A stretch of 64,000 nt of DNA, taken from Cryptomeria japonica. Taxonomy: Eukaryota; Streptophyta; Pinopsida; Cupressales; Cupressaceae. Made by a program: the position numbers and the translations under genes. A model generated the notes under the pieces. The model was given only the letters and a program-made list of their open reading frames with translations. It was not told where the DNA came from and made no database searches. How positions within the stretch are numbered: the stretch's first letter is position 1; every line of letters starts with the position of its first letter. The DNA lies in the NCBI RefSeq assembly GCF_030272615.1, contig NC_081413.1:100533239-100597238 (forward strand), given 5' to 3'. This document shows, piece after piece, positions 1 through 12,254 of this stretch.

Positions 1-1136
1 AGTACTCTCTGTTTGGTTATTAGAGCAGACACAATCCTATTTTTCATTATTACTGTTCTCACCCTTCTTAACCTCATTTACTAGTTCCATTACTTCCTTA
101 TTTTGATCACACTCAGCTGATGAGTCTCCTTTTTTATCAATCGTTTGCCAAATCTTTTTATACTTCACATTGCTATCAGTCTTTCTTTCCTTACTCTTCT
201 TAAGCGGACATGATTTTGCCCAATGCCCCAATTTCTTACAATGGAAACAGGCAAATGGGAGCGATTCATATTCAATAGCTTGGGTCCATTTCCCTAGTTT
301 AGAAATAATCTCTATAGATTGAGGCATATCCGTCATTTGATTAACATTTACACAGATGCGAGCAAAAACTAACCTTGATTTAGCCATCATCATTGGATCA
401 ATCGAAGGAAGTTCTCCAAAAGAATTCACAAAACCCTTAAAGACTTCCTCATTCCAGAATTCCAGCGGGAGACCTAGGAGGCGTGTCTAGGTTGGCATCG
501 ATACAAAGAAGGATTCATCAAGGGAGAGGTTCGGGGCCCATTTTTGAAGAGCCAAAGTTGACTTGCCGAACATCCATGGACCTTCACATAAAGCCTTATT
601 CATATCTTCTTCAGAGTTAAAAGCAAAGGAAAAAAACCCCCTAGGCAGTGCTACCACATCCACTTAACCTTTTAAAACCCATTTCCTCCTTATGAAATTC
701 CCGATAACATCAATGTTAGGCCTAAAGCCAGTAAATCATCCAACTAAAGTCATGGTTAAACTAGTGACAGTCAGATCTACCAGTTTATCTGAAATAGAAA
801 TAACAGCCAACCTTGAAACTGGATCAAAGATATTTGTAACTTCTGGGAGCCCTGATTTAGCCAACTGCTTCACTCCACAGAGCGAAGACCAGTTTTTACC
901 TTTACCTCTATCATGTGGGTCCCCAGTTTTGGAATCTTTATCCTCCACCGTTTTGACTATTTCCTTGTCCTCTTTTGTACCTTGAGACGCCTGTCCTCTT
1001 GCCTAATTGGCAGTTCGGACCCCAGAAAAACTACCTTCCCCAGGAAATCTGCCTTCCCCAGGAAGTCCGCCATTCCCAGATTTGAAATTTGGGATTCCCG
1101 CTCCTTGTCGCTCCGCACCCATTGCTCCGTTCCACA
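1..1136 (-). pseudogene. LINE ORF1 (nucleic-acid-binding protein) fragment, antisense
   Basis: Read on the minus strand, this holds the first ORF of a plant L1-type LINE. The longest open part is 37-429 (130 codons). It ends in a CCHC zinc knuckle, CFHCKKLGHWAKSC, at about 208-249, preceded by the hydrophobic DUF4283-like segment usual in plant LINE ORF1 proteins (roughly 440-730, broken by stops and a frame change). A more 5' piece lies at 736-948. The family protein binds LINE RNA in the ribonucleoprotein. A lysine-rich tail with a stop follows the knuckle, and the rest of the element (ORF2) would lie left of the window. This is a broken copy. The domain assignment comes from motif recognition only. 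Confidence 0.72.
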
Positions 1137-1198
1137 AAGATAAAACACATCATGTAACTACCTAGGAAATCTAGTAGTTACATGATGTGTTTTATCTT
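1137..1198. repeat. Perfect inverted repeat, 25 bp arms, 12 nt loop
   Basis: Bases 1137-1161 are exactly complementary in reverse to 1174-1198, with loop 1162-1173. It sits where the LINE ORF1 fragment ends and unrelated sequence begins, so it may mark an insertion or repair junction or be a tiny foldback element. No coding potential. Confidence 0.85.
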
Positions 1199-1431
1199 CT
1201 TTCTTTTAGGATTTTGTTTCTAAATTATTGTGGTTGTAGTGTGTAGTGAGTCATGGAAAGTCTTTGATTAGAAGATGGATGATCTTTTGCAATAATTGTT
1301 GGTGTCATGTGGAGCTCTCAGATTCTACATACAAATTGCAATGAGTTTGACATCTTTGGTACTACTGGCAAAGGATGTGATTACATGAATCTCTTGAATG
1401 TAATTGCATTGTATAATGTCAAGTGGGAGAA
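1199..1431. other. Unassigned sequence upstream of an LTR
   Basis: No gene recognised. It ends in a purine-rich tract, AAGTGGGAGA (1421-1430), directly before a TGTTAGG start. That is the usual polypurine tract/3' LTR boundary of plant copia elements, so this may be the decayed 3' end of a copia internal region. Confidence 0.4.
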
Positions 1432-1499
1432 TGTTAGGATAAGGTTATCTTAACCTTGCAATCTTAAGCCATTCACATGTCTCCATGTTCCTTGGGAAG

Positions 1500-1858
1500 T
1501 GTTGAATCTTGCAACACAAGCCTACAAGATCAAATGACAAACAAGAACACCTTCAACAAATACAAGTTGCACAAATATAAGTTGCACAAATATATTTTAT
1601 ATTACTCAAAAGCAAAGAATATAAAATTATAGGATGAATTACAATTGGACAATGAGGTTCTTATAAAGAAAACACATAGGTAAATTTAGGAGAGCTAAAG
1701 TGCAAGCATGAGGAGATAAATAAAGCTCAAGTCAAGATAAACTAGATGCATAAAAGCTAAACTACGTGCATAACTACAATAAGAATTCTTAAGTGAACTT
1801 AAGCAATAAGGAATAACTAGTTGTTAAAAAACAACTAATAACTAAATATTCTCTAACA
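1500..1858 (-). repeat. 3' LTR of the small antisense LTR element
   Basis: This 359 bp LTR matches 4169-4520 along its length, with many substitutions and an extra ~20 bp duplication of the motif AAGTTGCACAAATA near 1563-1590. Confidence 0.82.
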
Positions 1859-4168
1859 CCCCCCTTAAGTGAAACTTAGGGTGAGTAGAAAAACTCTAAG
1901 TACATGAATGTAGAAATGGGTCCCGACAACAAAAGGCCTAATTAGGTACCCATGTACAAACCAATAAAGTCTCTCTAAGTAGAGAAAAGGAGAAAAAAAC
2001 ATGTGGAAACAAGCCCCTCTCCAAAAGCAAGAGATGAAATGCATGAAAAAAGACATGAACTGCTAAATTAAGGAATGACGGATTAAGAAACCTCCAAGAA
2101 AATATCTCAAAATAATAGAAACATGAAGAACATCCTCTAAGAACAAAGCAACTATAGACAAATATCGAATGATAACTGCTATAGTGTTGAATGAAGAACT
2201 TCCCTTGAAGCCAAGATGATGATCAGGATCAATAAGTGCCCAACAATCTACATGAGTGCCTCCAATGACACTACTTAAATAATCAGATGGCAAACAAAGG
2301 CTAAAATATCCAACAGTCGAAGATAGAGATGACACATGAATCTGTGTGAGTGACCTTGTAAGAGTGAGTGACCTTGTAAGAGTGACCCCAACGACACTAC
2401 TCAACCATATAAGAGAAAATTGCTAGTCAAAAATACAAGTGCCAATAGTCTAAAGAACATTGATCAACTAAAGATGGAAGCTTACCTACACAAGACTGGA
2501 GTACGAAACCAAGGAAGCATTAGCACTAATAGTAGAAATCCCCCCATAATGCTAAAAAATCCATTAAAACTATGTGTCATAATGAAGTGCATGAAGGAGA
2601 ATTTGAATGTGTTCAAGAAAGTACCTACAACTAAAAAATAGAATGTAGCCAATGCACACATGCATAGGACAAGAATCGCTAGGATTCAATATTGTCGTGG
2701 AGGGACACTCACCAGACAAAGGTGTGATGGAAAAAAAAAGGCACTACATAACCCCCCATGACACTTTATAACATAGTGCATGTACATAATAAGGCACAAT
2801 AGAATGTGCAAAAACCCCAATAACCATATACAAAAGTGACACTTTTATCTCTGTGTGTCTACAAGAAAAGAAGTGCTTAAATATGATGCTCAAAAAGCTC
2901 AAATAGGGCAAAGTGCTACAAATACATGTAGGACAACTCAAGAGAAGCCATCCACTACAAAAAAAAGATTCCAAGAGCTACAAAGATCAAGTAATCAACC
3001 ATGAAGTGAAAACACAAAATATTGAATAAAAGTCACCTAGAGAAAAAAAAAATATGTAAAATCTAATAGTTTATTTGAAGAGGTGACTTTGAGAGCTTTC
3101 TGATGATGTGAAAAAGTCAAAAAATGGAGTTCGTTTGCCCAAGTTATGGCCCCAAAAGCGTAAAAAACAAGTCTAAATTTGGAGGCCTATAACAAACACC
3201 TAGAGTAGAATCTAACAAAACTACCACTATGTACAGATCAACAATGGAATAAAATTTCTGACGATATGTGAAAGTCAAAAATTTGAGCTTGTATGACCAA
3301 GTTATGAGAAAAAAATTGAACCTTGCTTTTTATGTCTTGGAAGGTCAAACTGTTGATGTGGCAAAAAATCAAGCCTCCTCAAAAAAATACTTTGAAATAT
3401 TCTCTTCTTCCACCAAAATATTCCTCAATCGCCAAAAATAGTGATATCACTATATTTAGGTTTAAAAAAACCTAAATTTGGAGGGCCACCAAAATTAATA
3501 GAAAGTTGTTGATGTAAGCAATTGCACAGGACTGCATGTGAGGACAAGTATAGAAGGTACAAAATTTGCAAATTATTAAGTTTATCCCCCCCACAAAAAA
3601 ATTAAATATGCTCTCTATGATTAGAAAATTTGCCTCTTTGGACTTTATTTGAAAGCCCCTTTATTACATACATACACACTAAAAAAAGTGCAAACAAAGG
3701 AGGCCTATGGAAAATATTTGAAATAATTTTTTATTCAACCCCCTGCATGAGCTTGATGGTATGGAGTACGACTATGTTTTTTGTGATTTGATAGGTGGTC
3801 TTAGGGTTCTTAGGCCTTTTGAGCATGATGGTGATGTTTGTTTCACCCCAAACTAACCAAAAATTTTCAGCTACCTCTAGAACTCGCCTCGTAAAATATG
3901 CCCTCAGTGAATTTGACCCCAAATTTTAACTGCTCAAATTTTTACAAAACAAAAGTCGATCCTAAGTTTTTTTAATGCTATGGATGTGATGGTGATTCCT
4001 TTTTTTCTCCAAAGATGATAAAAAAACCACCCACAACAAGATCCACAAAAAAAACAAATTTGGGACCCTGCAACGCTTCTAAGTAAAGAAACCCTCAAAA
4101 CTTGAGAAGGGGCTTGTCGAATTTGTGCTCTAATACCATGTTGAAGTAATGATTAAGATCTAATACCA

Positions 4169-4520
4169 TGTTAAATTTTGCAACACAAGCTTGCAAGATC
4201 AAATGACAAACAAGAACACCTCCCACAAACGAGAGTTGCACAAATAGATGTTGTGTTACTTAAAAGCAAAGAATATAAAATTACAAGATGAATTACAACT
4301 ATATAATGAGGTGCTTATAAAGAAAGCACCGAGCTAAATTTAGGAGAACTAAAGTGCAAGCATGAGGAGATAAATAAAGCTCAACTCTAGCTAAACTAGA
4401 TGTATAAAAGCTAAACTAGGTGCACAACTAAAATAAGCACTCCTAAGTGAACTTAAACAAAAAAGGAAAAAAGAATAACTAGTTGTAAAAAAACAACTAC
4501 TAGCTAAATATGCTCTAACA
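4169..4520 (-). repeat. 5' LTR of the small antisense LTR element
   Basis: This 352 bp LTR is the partner of 1500-1858. On the minus strand it starts TGTTAGAGCATA and is followed by a tRNA-Met-type primer binding site. Confidence 0.82.
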
Positions 4521-4720
4521 AAAAGTGTTCCCTAGGAGATGTGAGAAAAATATTAAATATTTGTACTTTATGGCTATTTGTAATGCATTTTCAAGAGGTG
4601 AACATGAAGAGGTGATAAAGATAAATCAAAATGGACAAAATACACTCTTTTTCCACATTCATATTGAGGCATGATGAGTTTTGCAATACTCTTGTATGAA
4701 AAAAACAAATGTAATAGGTT

Positions 4721-5438
4721 TACTAGTACATAAATGGTTAGCTAAGTGATTTTTTTTTTAATATTGTTTTACAAATTATTGGTTTCTAACTTTTTTTAAT
4801 AAACAATTGTCACGTCAATATAAGAAATGAAATGTCTATATTGTTAGATTTGGATATTGTCTCTCTCAAATTATTAATAGTTCAAATTTAATTAAATGCG
4901 CTCTTTTATGCATTGTGTATAAATTTTGACATAAAACAAAACTAATGAATGTGATGCATTCTTCAATTTTACATGACTCGTACTATAATACAATAATACA
5001 TATTGATGGGCATATTGTTTTAGGCATGGACTGAGACAACTTTGCACATCATGGGCAAATGGAACTGGATAGATTACTTAATGTCCCATTCAACTACAAG
5101 GGAATTTTACCAGTTTCTCATGGCTTTGTGCAATAGTTCATGGAGCACGAATCATATATCCCAAAAGGGGAAGTCCTTATCCCTTTCCACAACCTTATGT
5201 TGAGATTCATCTTGTACTAGGTAAATATTTTTATGGATTTCCTTGGCTAATTTTGATGATTGTCTTTTGATTAGAAATTGGATTTAATACAAAGTAATAT
5301 TATATGTTGGCATTTGGCATAACTAATGTAGATGAGGTGATGCAATTGAAGTCTGATGATTGCACCGATAAAGGATAGAAGTCTATTTGTGATGAAGAGA
5401 TTGAGATTTTATGATGAGATGAAATGATCAATTATTTG
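4721..5438. other. AT-rich spacer with one exon-like stretch
   Basis: Mostly AT-rich and uninformative. At about 5026-5219 a less AT-rich stretch lies between TTTTAG and GTAAAT, like an isolated exon. One frame reads a plausible peptide containing HGARIIYPKRGSPYPFPQPY and EIHLVL, open up to the donor-like site; the other frames carry stops. I do not recognise the protein. It could be a captured or relict exon. Confidence 0.35.
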
Positions 5439-6974
5439 TGTTGTCATTGATGGCAACTAATGTTCCTGATGTTTTGTTTTGTCATTGAAGTGATTTGGTT
5501 TCCTGGAAGACAGTGTTTACTGACAGAGAACTAAAGTCTATAAAATAGGACTTTAGCAGGTAAAGCAGAGTTGTTTTGATTGAATCAGACGATCGGCGAT
5601 GTTTGGTGATTTGCGGTTTGGATGGTGAACTTGTATCATGGAAAGGTGTATTTGACCGGAACCAGAACTTTTGAAGATTATCGGAAGGCGTGTTTCAAAT
5701 TTCTGATGAAGTTTTGCTAAGGTTTTAGTAGGGTTTAAGACTAGTGAAGAAATCATCAAACCGATAATGATTTCTGTTATGACGGTGATCGACGGTGAGT
5801 CTACATGAATTTGGCAACACGACACAACCCACGTGAAAGATTTAATTGTTGTTTTGGTGCGATTTAAGGAATGATTTCTTGGGAATCAGCAAAATGCTTA
5901 GTAGAGTGTTTTGAGGGTTTGACTTTGGTATAGATCGGATTTTCGTGATGGGTTACGATCAACCAATGATTGATATTGCATTGTAATTTGTTGTAATGAT
6001 CTGTATATCGATCTGTGATGTTCTCTTATGATTTAAATTGTAAATTCAAGATGTAATTAGGGTTTAGTGGCCGACCTAATTGAGATGGCTATTTAGGATG
6101 ACATGGTTGATGTTTATTGTGTCTGTGGTCTTAGAGAATGTGTTAAGCCATCCAAGTGAAGTGTGAGATCTTCCTGAGAGTTGCAGAGTGTTGTGTATAA
6201 CTGGATCTGATCAAGCAAGCAGAGAAGTGCTAGTAACAGATCATTTTCTTACTAATGTTCCCTAACAGTTGCAACAAGTTAAATCCCTTAACCGGGTAGG
6301 TCCTAACAGGCCTTAAACATTTAAGTCCCCTCCTAACAGGGTAGCTCTCAAAAGGTTGATCCTAACAGATCATCAAGCTCCTAATCGGGCTTCTAGGCAA
6401 ATCCCTTAACCGGGTGACTCCTAACAGGGGTCTGCTCCTAATCGGGCGTATTATAAGCTCCTAACATGGTGTACTTCAAAAGAGTACAAATATTTTTGGG
6501 TGCCAAATCCCATCGTGGTTTTTCCCTATTTGGGTTTCCATGTTAAACACTTATGGTATTTACATGTGGAATGTTTTTCATGTGATGTTCTTGTTTATGT
6601 TTCATTTCATGCATTATTTCTGAGACAACGGTTATGATGTTTTATCAGAAGTTTATCAGAGGTTACCGGTACTGATAAGGAGTTGTTTGAGAAAGTATTT
6701 GATTTGATTGATAAGGTTAATGAGTTGGTAAATGATCAAGTTTATATGATTGCTTTGGTGGTGAAAGTATTGGTAAATGTGGTAAATGATTTGATTAATG
6801 TGTTAAGCAAATCTGGTAAAGAGGTAGTTAGATATGATTAAAGAAGTTGAGATATTTGTTAAATGGTTTCAGATCTCATATAAGTTTGATTTTGGGTTTA
6901 AAGCATCAATTAGTCTTAATATTGATTCACACCCCCCCCCTCTCAGTATTAATCGGATCCTCACTGGATTAACA
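5439..6974 (+). mobile_element. Isolated copia-type LTR (solo LTR or fragment)
   Basis: It starts TGTTGTCATTGATGGCAAC and ends GGATTAACA after the run CACCCCCCCCCTCTCAG. It is homologous over its length to the 5' LTR of the copia element at 44350-47797 (shared GGATCTGATCAAGCA, TCCCCATCGTGG-like and CCCTCTCAGTA blocks and a cluster of CCTAACAGGG/CCTAATCGGG repeats at about 6265-6480). No internal domain follows. I could not identify a matching target duplication (ATTTG left, TTGTA right), so the solo status is unproven. Confidence 0.7.
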
Positions 6975-9804
6975 TTGTAGACATAGTAAATGAATCAAAA
7001 GAAGATTAGATTCAATTAGATTTGATTCAATATTTAAGATATAAAATACAAGAAGAAAACACATTATGTGATTTGTTTTGTTTTACAATATATATTAACT
7101 GACTGTGTCATATGTTGTTAGCACCATGGAGGAGCTTAGTGCAAATTTAAACCAGCCCACGCAACTACCATAGGGGTTGGGATTTGAAAACATGAATCTT
7201 CATTATGAAATCTTGTTTCTTATCAAAAGAGAAACATCAAAGATTCATCTCAGCAGTTGACAAAATACAAGAGGAATAACATGGATGGAAGTTTGAATGC
7301 ATCAAGTTTATTGCCTATAATGCAGCTTTGTATTCTAAATCCTGGTAAGCATATGCATTTTGAGATCTCAAGGAGCCATGTCTTTTTTTAGTTGTGCACA
7401 AATTGTAAGCAAAGTTGTCAAAGGATATTTGTTCTAACAAGGAGCGTTGACCCACTACTTTTTTTTTCGCAATATCTATATAGATTATGAAACAATAGAA
7501 AACATAATTATGCCAAGAGGCATCTACAATGACACACAAATATCTACAAACAAAAAAAAATGATTGTAGATGACGGGTAAATACATACATGTTTCAGTTT
7601 CTCTATAAATATTATTTTATTGCTCTGAATAAAATAGAATCATTGTCACTTGTCTCTAAGTATATAAAACTATTACATCTTTAATGAGAGTGAAAGAGTG
7701 GAGCATTATTCAACTCCATGTCCTTCTTGACAACTATTAAACATGCAAGACAATTATGTGATATATCTTGGCATTATTTTACATTTTTTTTTTATAGAAT
7801 ATAGGTATACTAGTTAATAGGGCCTTCTATTTGTATTATTTCAACTGATACTCATGCACATTAAAATCTTTTATAGAAAATTTAATAAATGAATAAATAT
7901 GATGATCATAAACAAAAGGTTGCTTGGGAATGAGGTGGACTAGAAGGGATAAAACTTGCATCTTCAAGGTGATTGTAAGCATCCTCTACGCATGTTATAG
8001 CGAGTTAAAATAATAGAAAAATTGAAATAAGAATTAAAATTATTTAGAAATTGCTTAGAAATTGCACATAATAGCTATAAAAAATGGGTAGAAAATTTTA
8101 AGCTACATGATATATGGAGGCTTCATAAGAAGAACCCAAATGTGTTTATTTTAAATCATCATTTAAAAGTAAGAATCTTTATATAATAATTATATTTATT
8201 TTTAATCATTATTTTATTTTTAAGCTTCATTAATGCATGTTACACCAGTTAAAAGTAGAAAATCACAATGTTTATGAATGCTTTACAAGGAACTCAAATG
8301 AATTTATTTTTTAATCATTATATTTAAACAAGAAATATTTAAATGTCCTTCTCAATGGCATAGATATCAGGCAGACCCATAATTTTTTTGAATATCTATC
8401 TCTACACATTGAGTGTGTGTCTTAACTATATTTTTTATCTTTTAGATTTGGTACATCCCAAATTTGACCAATACGATGAGGGCATTCCTTAAATGTCAGA
8501 TTCACCTGAGATTTCTATCCAGTTTTGTCCATTGGATACGTACACTCTATGATTACTATTTCTATGCAATTTTGTCCATTGTATTTTATTATTCTTTTAT
8601 TCTTTTATGAATGTCCCTGCCCTATTTTGAAAGCTCCCATTTTGGCACAGGTAGGAAGAACGTTGTTAAGGAATTCAGCTAATTTATACCTGCCAATTCC
8701 ATTTGTCTAAAAGTTTTCTACAACCATTGCATTCAATGAGATGACATCTTGCATGCATGTCTACTAGAGCATTTCTGTCAAAAAGTTCACGTGCAGCTGT
8801 TATATTTAAATAGAATGTCGCTGATTTTTACACAAAGTGGTATTTCATTCAATTTTTAAAATCTTCAAAACAAAAATCATTGTGTTTTGCAAATCTGAGA
8901 GGTTTTTTTCAGTATCATTTTGTGTGGAGATTAGCTATGGGCATTTAAATATACGTTTGTCAAACCATTTCAAATTAAAGACCCTATCTTTTGACAAACA
9001 AAAACTCAGATGTTGTGTGCACATCATTCATTGAAACATTTTTTAATGTCGCATTAATGCGATACTCCCAATTACTATGTCACTTTAAAAGATATTAATG
9101 CCACAATCTTGAATTGATCATGAGATCTCAAAATATTGGAGCAAGTGTCCTAGGACAAATTCAAAGCATAGTTCAAACTTTAGTAGCTTGTATCAATAGT
9201 TGCAATAGAATTACCATTGAAGAGGAAATTGAAGTCTTATTAGAGTAAATAGTAAAATGCAAAAAATTATGGCAAAGTCTTAGTGCATACTATCAAATTG
9301 GACTACTGATACATTGACATCATTTACATGTTAGATGATTAAGTGTGAACAAGTGATAAATTTATAAATGTTATTTTCTATGTTCTCTTCACATGAGAAA
9401 ATTTCTCAATACTTTGAATGATAAAATTATACCAAGAAAATATGATAAAAAAATAATATATTTAAGTTTGTCCACTAATCAAAATCTCAAAGTAAATATT
9501 GGCAGAAATTAATTCTAATAATGACAATCTCGATGACCTTGGTGCATTGAATTAATGGAATCTCTCAAAGAAGTAAGTCAAAGCTACGAAGAAGAAATAT
9601 TTGATAAACTATCCACATGAAATGAGAGAGAACAAATCTTCAAAAAATGATTTCTAGGAGTGAAATGAGAAAATATGTAGACATGAGATATTATCAATAT
9701 CTCTCATAAAAAAATCTCATGGGTCTATGGATATCTAATAAATAAATCTTGAGGAGAACATAAATTATACTATATTCAGAAGCAATGAGATGATATACAA
9801 AATT
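6975..9804. other. AT-rich intergenic DNA, no gene seen
   Basis: Both strands carry only short random ORFs and poly-A/T runs. I see no recognisable protein motif, RNA gene or element end. Confidence 0.6.
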
Positions 9805-10130
9805 AGATTTTTTAACAATCCAATAATGTAAAAAGATATTTTAGAAATAATCATTCCCAATATCAATTGTCCCCTGTCAAACACTAATTAAATAGCAATC
9901 ATCTATCTAGATTGTAGATTTTTTACCAATCCAATAATTTAAAAACATATTTTAGAAAAATCATTCCCAATATCAATTGTCCCTTGTCAAAATAATTAAA
10001 TAGCAATCATCTATCTAGATTGCAGATTTTTTACCAATCCAATAATGTAAAAAGATATTTTAGAAATAATCATTCCCAATATCAATTGTCCCTTATCAAA
10101 AAATAATTAATTAGCAATCATCTATCCATA
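9805..10130. repeat. Three-copy tandem repeat of about 110 bp
   Basis: The block starting GATTTTTTAACAATCC recurs at 9805, 9917 and 10025 with small indels. Each copy contains CCCAATATCAATTGTCCC and AGCAATCATCTATC. AT-rich and non-coding. Confidence 0.85.
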
Positions 10131-10404
10131 TTTTAGAGATGTTAGAAGGATAGAGCGAGACAAACCATTTGAGTATGGAGTCTTGTGATCAAATGCATTG
10201 AAGTGAAGAACCCATTGATTTTTTTTTAAGTTGGTAATGATGCCATATGAGGAATATGGGAGTGCTTAAAAAAACAAGGAGTAAATGAATTGGTGGATTA
10301 AACCATCATATATTTTAAATTTTAATTATTTTTATGCATAAGCAAGATTCATGTGCTAACTGAAATTTAATTATAATCCTTATCTTAATTTAATTGTGAT
10401 CTTA
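10131..10404. other. AT-rich spacer
   Basis: No feature recognised. Confidence 0.5.
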
Positions 10405-11065
10405 ACCTTGAATGAAATTGAACCATAAACCTAACTCTAAGAAAAATTGGACCCTAACCCTAAACTTAATTCTACCTTAAACCAAATTGAACTCTACCCC
10501 TAACACTAAAATAAAATAAATTGTAACCTTAAACCAAACTAAACTCAAAACCTAAACCAAAATGAATTGCAACCCTAACCCTCGGTGAAATTGAACCCTA
10601 ACCCTAAACCAAATAGAACCCTGACTCTAAACCAAGTTAAAATTCAATACTAACCCTACCAATAAACAAAATTGTACTCTAACTGTAATAGTAAACCAAA
10701 TTAAACCCTAACCCTAAACCTAATTATAATCCAAATGATTATCCTAACATTAACTATAATCCAAATTCTTATCCTAACACTAACTATAATTATATCTCTA
10801 ACCCTAATCCTAACCCTAATTGTAATGCTAATCATAACTCCACCCCTAACCAAAACTCTATCTCTATCTATAACACCAACCTTAATTGTAACCAAAACCT
10901 TAACCCTAACTCTTATAATAAAACTAATATAAATTATAATCCAAATCCTAACATAACCTTAGGTTAGGTTCCATAAAAATTAGGACTAAACTTTATGTCA
11001 TGGTTCTTTAGTAAAGATAAATCAAATTCTAATTCTATCTTTGACCCTAACCCTAACCTTATTTC
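10405..11065 (+). repeat. Degenerate interstitial telomere-like array (CCCTAA type)
   Basis: Long runs of AACCCTAA variants lie on the plus strand, interspersed with AACCAAATTGAA-type spacers and decayed forms. The best-preserved phase is six bases (CCCTAA), not the seven-base plant telomere CCCTAAA. A weaker outlier is at 11044-11060. It resembles the arrays at 30080-30415 and 30869-31245, in the same orientation. Confidence 0.85.
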
Positions 11066-11904
11066 TATTTCAAACTTTAACAGGCCCTTAAGTGGCAATG
11101 AAATTTCAAAAAAACAAAGTTATGCAAGTTTACTTGAAAATTTGAATATCTTATTAACATTATTTCAAAAATATGTAAGAATATAATTTGTAGAAAATTG
11201 AATTTAGTTTCTAAGCTACTAGTTGTTTTCTGAAAAAAAAAAATCTATTTGATGAAAATTTGAAATTTCAATGCAGTAATACTAAAATTTCAAGAAAAAT
11301 ATAAGAAGTAGGTGTATGTCTGACCACCCTAACCACAATCAAATCATAATATTTTTTAATAATATTTTAAATATAATTAGTAGACTCATGTCCGGATGTG
11401 ATGCATATTTTTTTGTAATTTTTTAAAGTAAATAATTAATTATGATTTTTTTACTACAACTTTTCAGAAATATAAAAACTTGTGGGTTTGACCACCTTAA
11501 CTTGGTCAAAACTTTATGAAATTAAAATTGCTTTTTTTAATCCTATAGTATGTGACACATCTTTCGAAATCAAAAAATATGATACCATTTGAAAGTTATA
11601 TATGTTTTTCAATCAACCTATCAATCGAGACTTTAGGTCAAAATTCAACTAGAAAATGAATAAAAATTATTTATTAAATTAAAAATAAGGCAAAATTTAT
11701 ATTCTTGGAAAGCTAAGAATGCCCTTACAAAACCCTTTTCATTTTATCAATTTTAGCTATAAAAAAGTCATCCACCACCAGGGCGAAGTCTGAAAAAACA
11801 AGGAAAACTCAAAAACACGTTTTTTTGTGTTGACTTTCCAAGCTTGGCATGTCCTAGCCAAATACCAAAGCAATCCTGAGCAAAAAGATGGAGGGAAAAA
11901 ATTA
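11066..11904. other. AT-rich spacer, no gene seen
   Basis: It contains scattered phrases such as GACCACCTTAACTTGGTCAA but no recognisable coding or element boundary. Confidence 0.5.
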
Positions 11905-12120
11905 TGTTTTTTCAAATCGGATATCTGTTATGAAATTATTTTTAAAAAAAACATGTTTTAGTAAAATGGGCATAACTTTTGTGTTTCATATCAAAATTTT
12001 GATATATTATAGGTATTGGAAATGTGATTTAGAGCTCTTCGATATGGAATAGGTACTGTTTATATTTTTTTTTTACAAAATAATTATAATTAATTTAAAT
12101 TAATCCATTTTTAAATCATC
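11905..12120 (+). repeat. Left arm of long inverted repeat
   Basis: The reverse complement of 29650-29868 aligns along about 215 bp by eye. It includes a 28 bp exact match (11959-11986 against 29787-29814) and the shared phrases TTTCAAATCGGATATC and AATTATAATTAATT. This arm bounds the repeat block on the left. Confidence 0.8.
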
Positions 12121-12254
12121 AAAAGCTCACAGCTTTTTCATATGAATTCCCTCTTTCATGATTTTTTTGTAATAATTGTCTCAAAATACCTTAAACACTA
12201 AATAAGTAATTAATAATAGAAAGTTTAGGAATTTTACTAAGTTTAACAAATTTT
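12121..12254. other. AT-rich spacer between inverted arm and pyrimidine tract
   Basis: No feature recognised. Confidence 0.5.

Larger units (their letters stand above)
1500..4520 (-). mobile_element. Small LTR element without recognisable genes (TRIM/LARD-like), antisense
   Basis: Two clearly homologous LTRs lie in the same orientation: 1500-1858 (3' LTR on the minus strand) and 4169-4520 (5' LTR). On the minus strand both begin TGTTAGAG and end in CAACA or TAACA. A polypurine tract (minus CTTAAGGGGGG, 1859-1869) abuts the 3' LTR. A primer binding site, minus TGGTATTAGATC (4157-4168), abuts the 5' LTR, and a second copy, TGGTATTAGAGC, lies at 4127-4138. The internal 1870-4126 has no gag or pol that I can recognise. 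It does contain a diverged direct repeat (about 3095-3170 and 3254-3320). Flanks are GGAAG and AAAAG, at best an imperfect target duplication. It probably depended on an autonomous relative for movement. Confidence 0.8.
1432..4720 (+). mobile_element. Copia-type LTR remnant, interrupted by a nested LTR element
   Basis: The LTR begins TGTTAGGATAAGG at 1432 after a polypurine tract and runs to 1499. It resumes after the nested element at 4521 (GTTCCCTAGGAGATG) and fades out by about 4720. The two halves joined resemble the antisense sequence at 53990-54115 (shared TTAACCTTGCAATCTTAA, CATGTCTCCATGTTC and CCTAGG.GA blocks). This identifies both as LTRs of one family in opposite orientation. The right end is uncertain. 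Confidence 0.5.

Noticed and set aside
1495-4525. Target duplication GGAAG/AAAAG around the small LTR element
   Set aside because: Two of five bases differ; suggestive only.
5434-6979. Target duplication around the isolated copia LTR
   Set aside because: ATTTG and TTGTA do not match at any boundary I tried, so a clean solo LTR is not claimed.
10701-10932. Ile/Thr/Leu and Val/Arg-rich ORFs on both strands
   Set aside because: Translations of the degenerate CCCTAA repeat.
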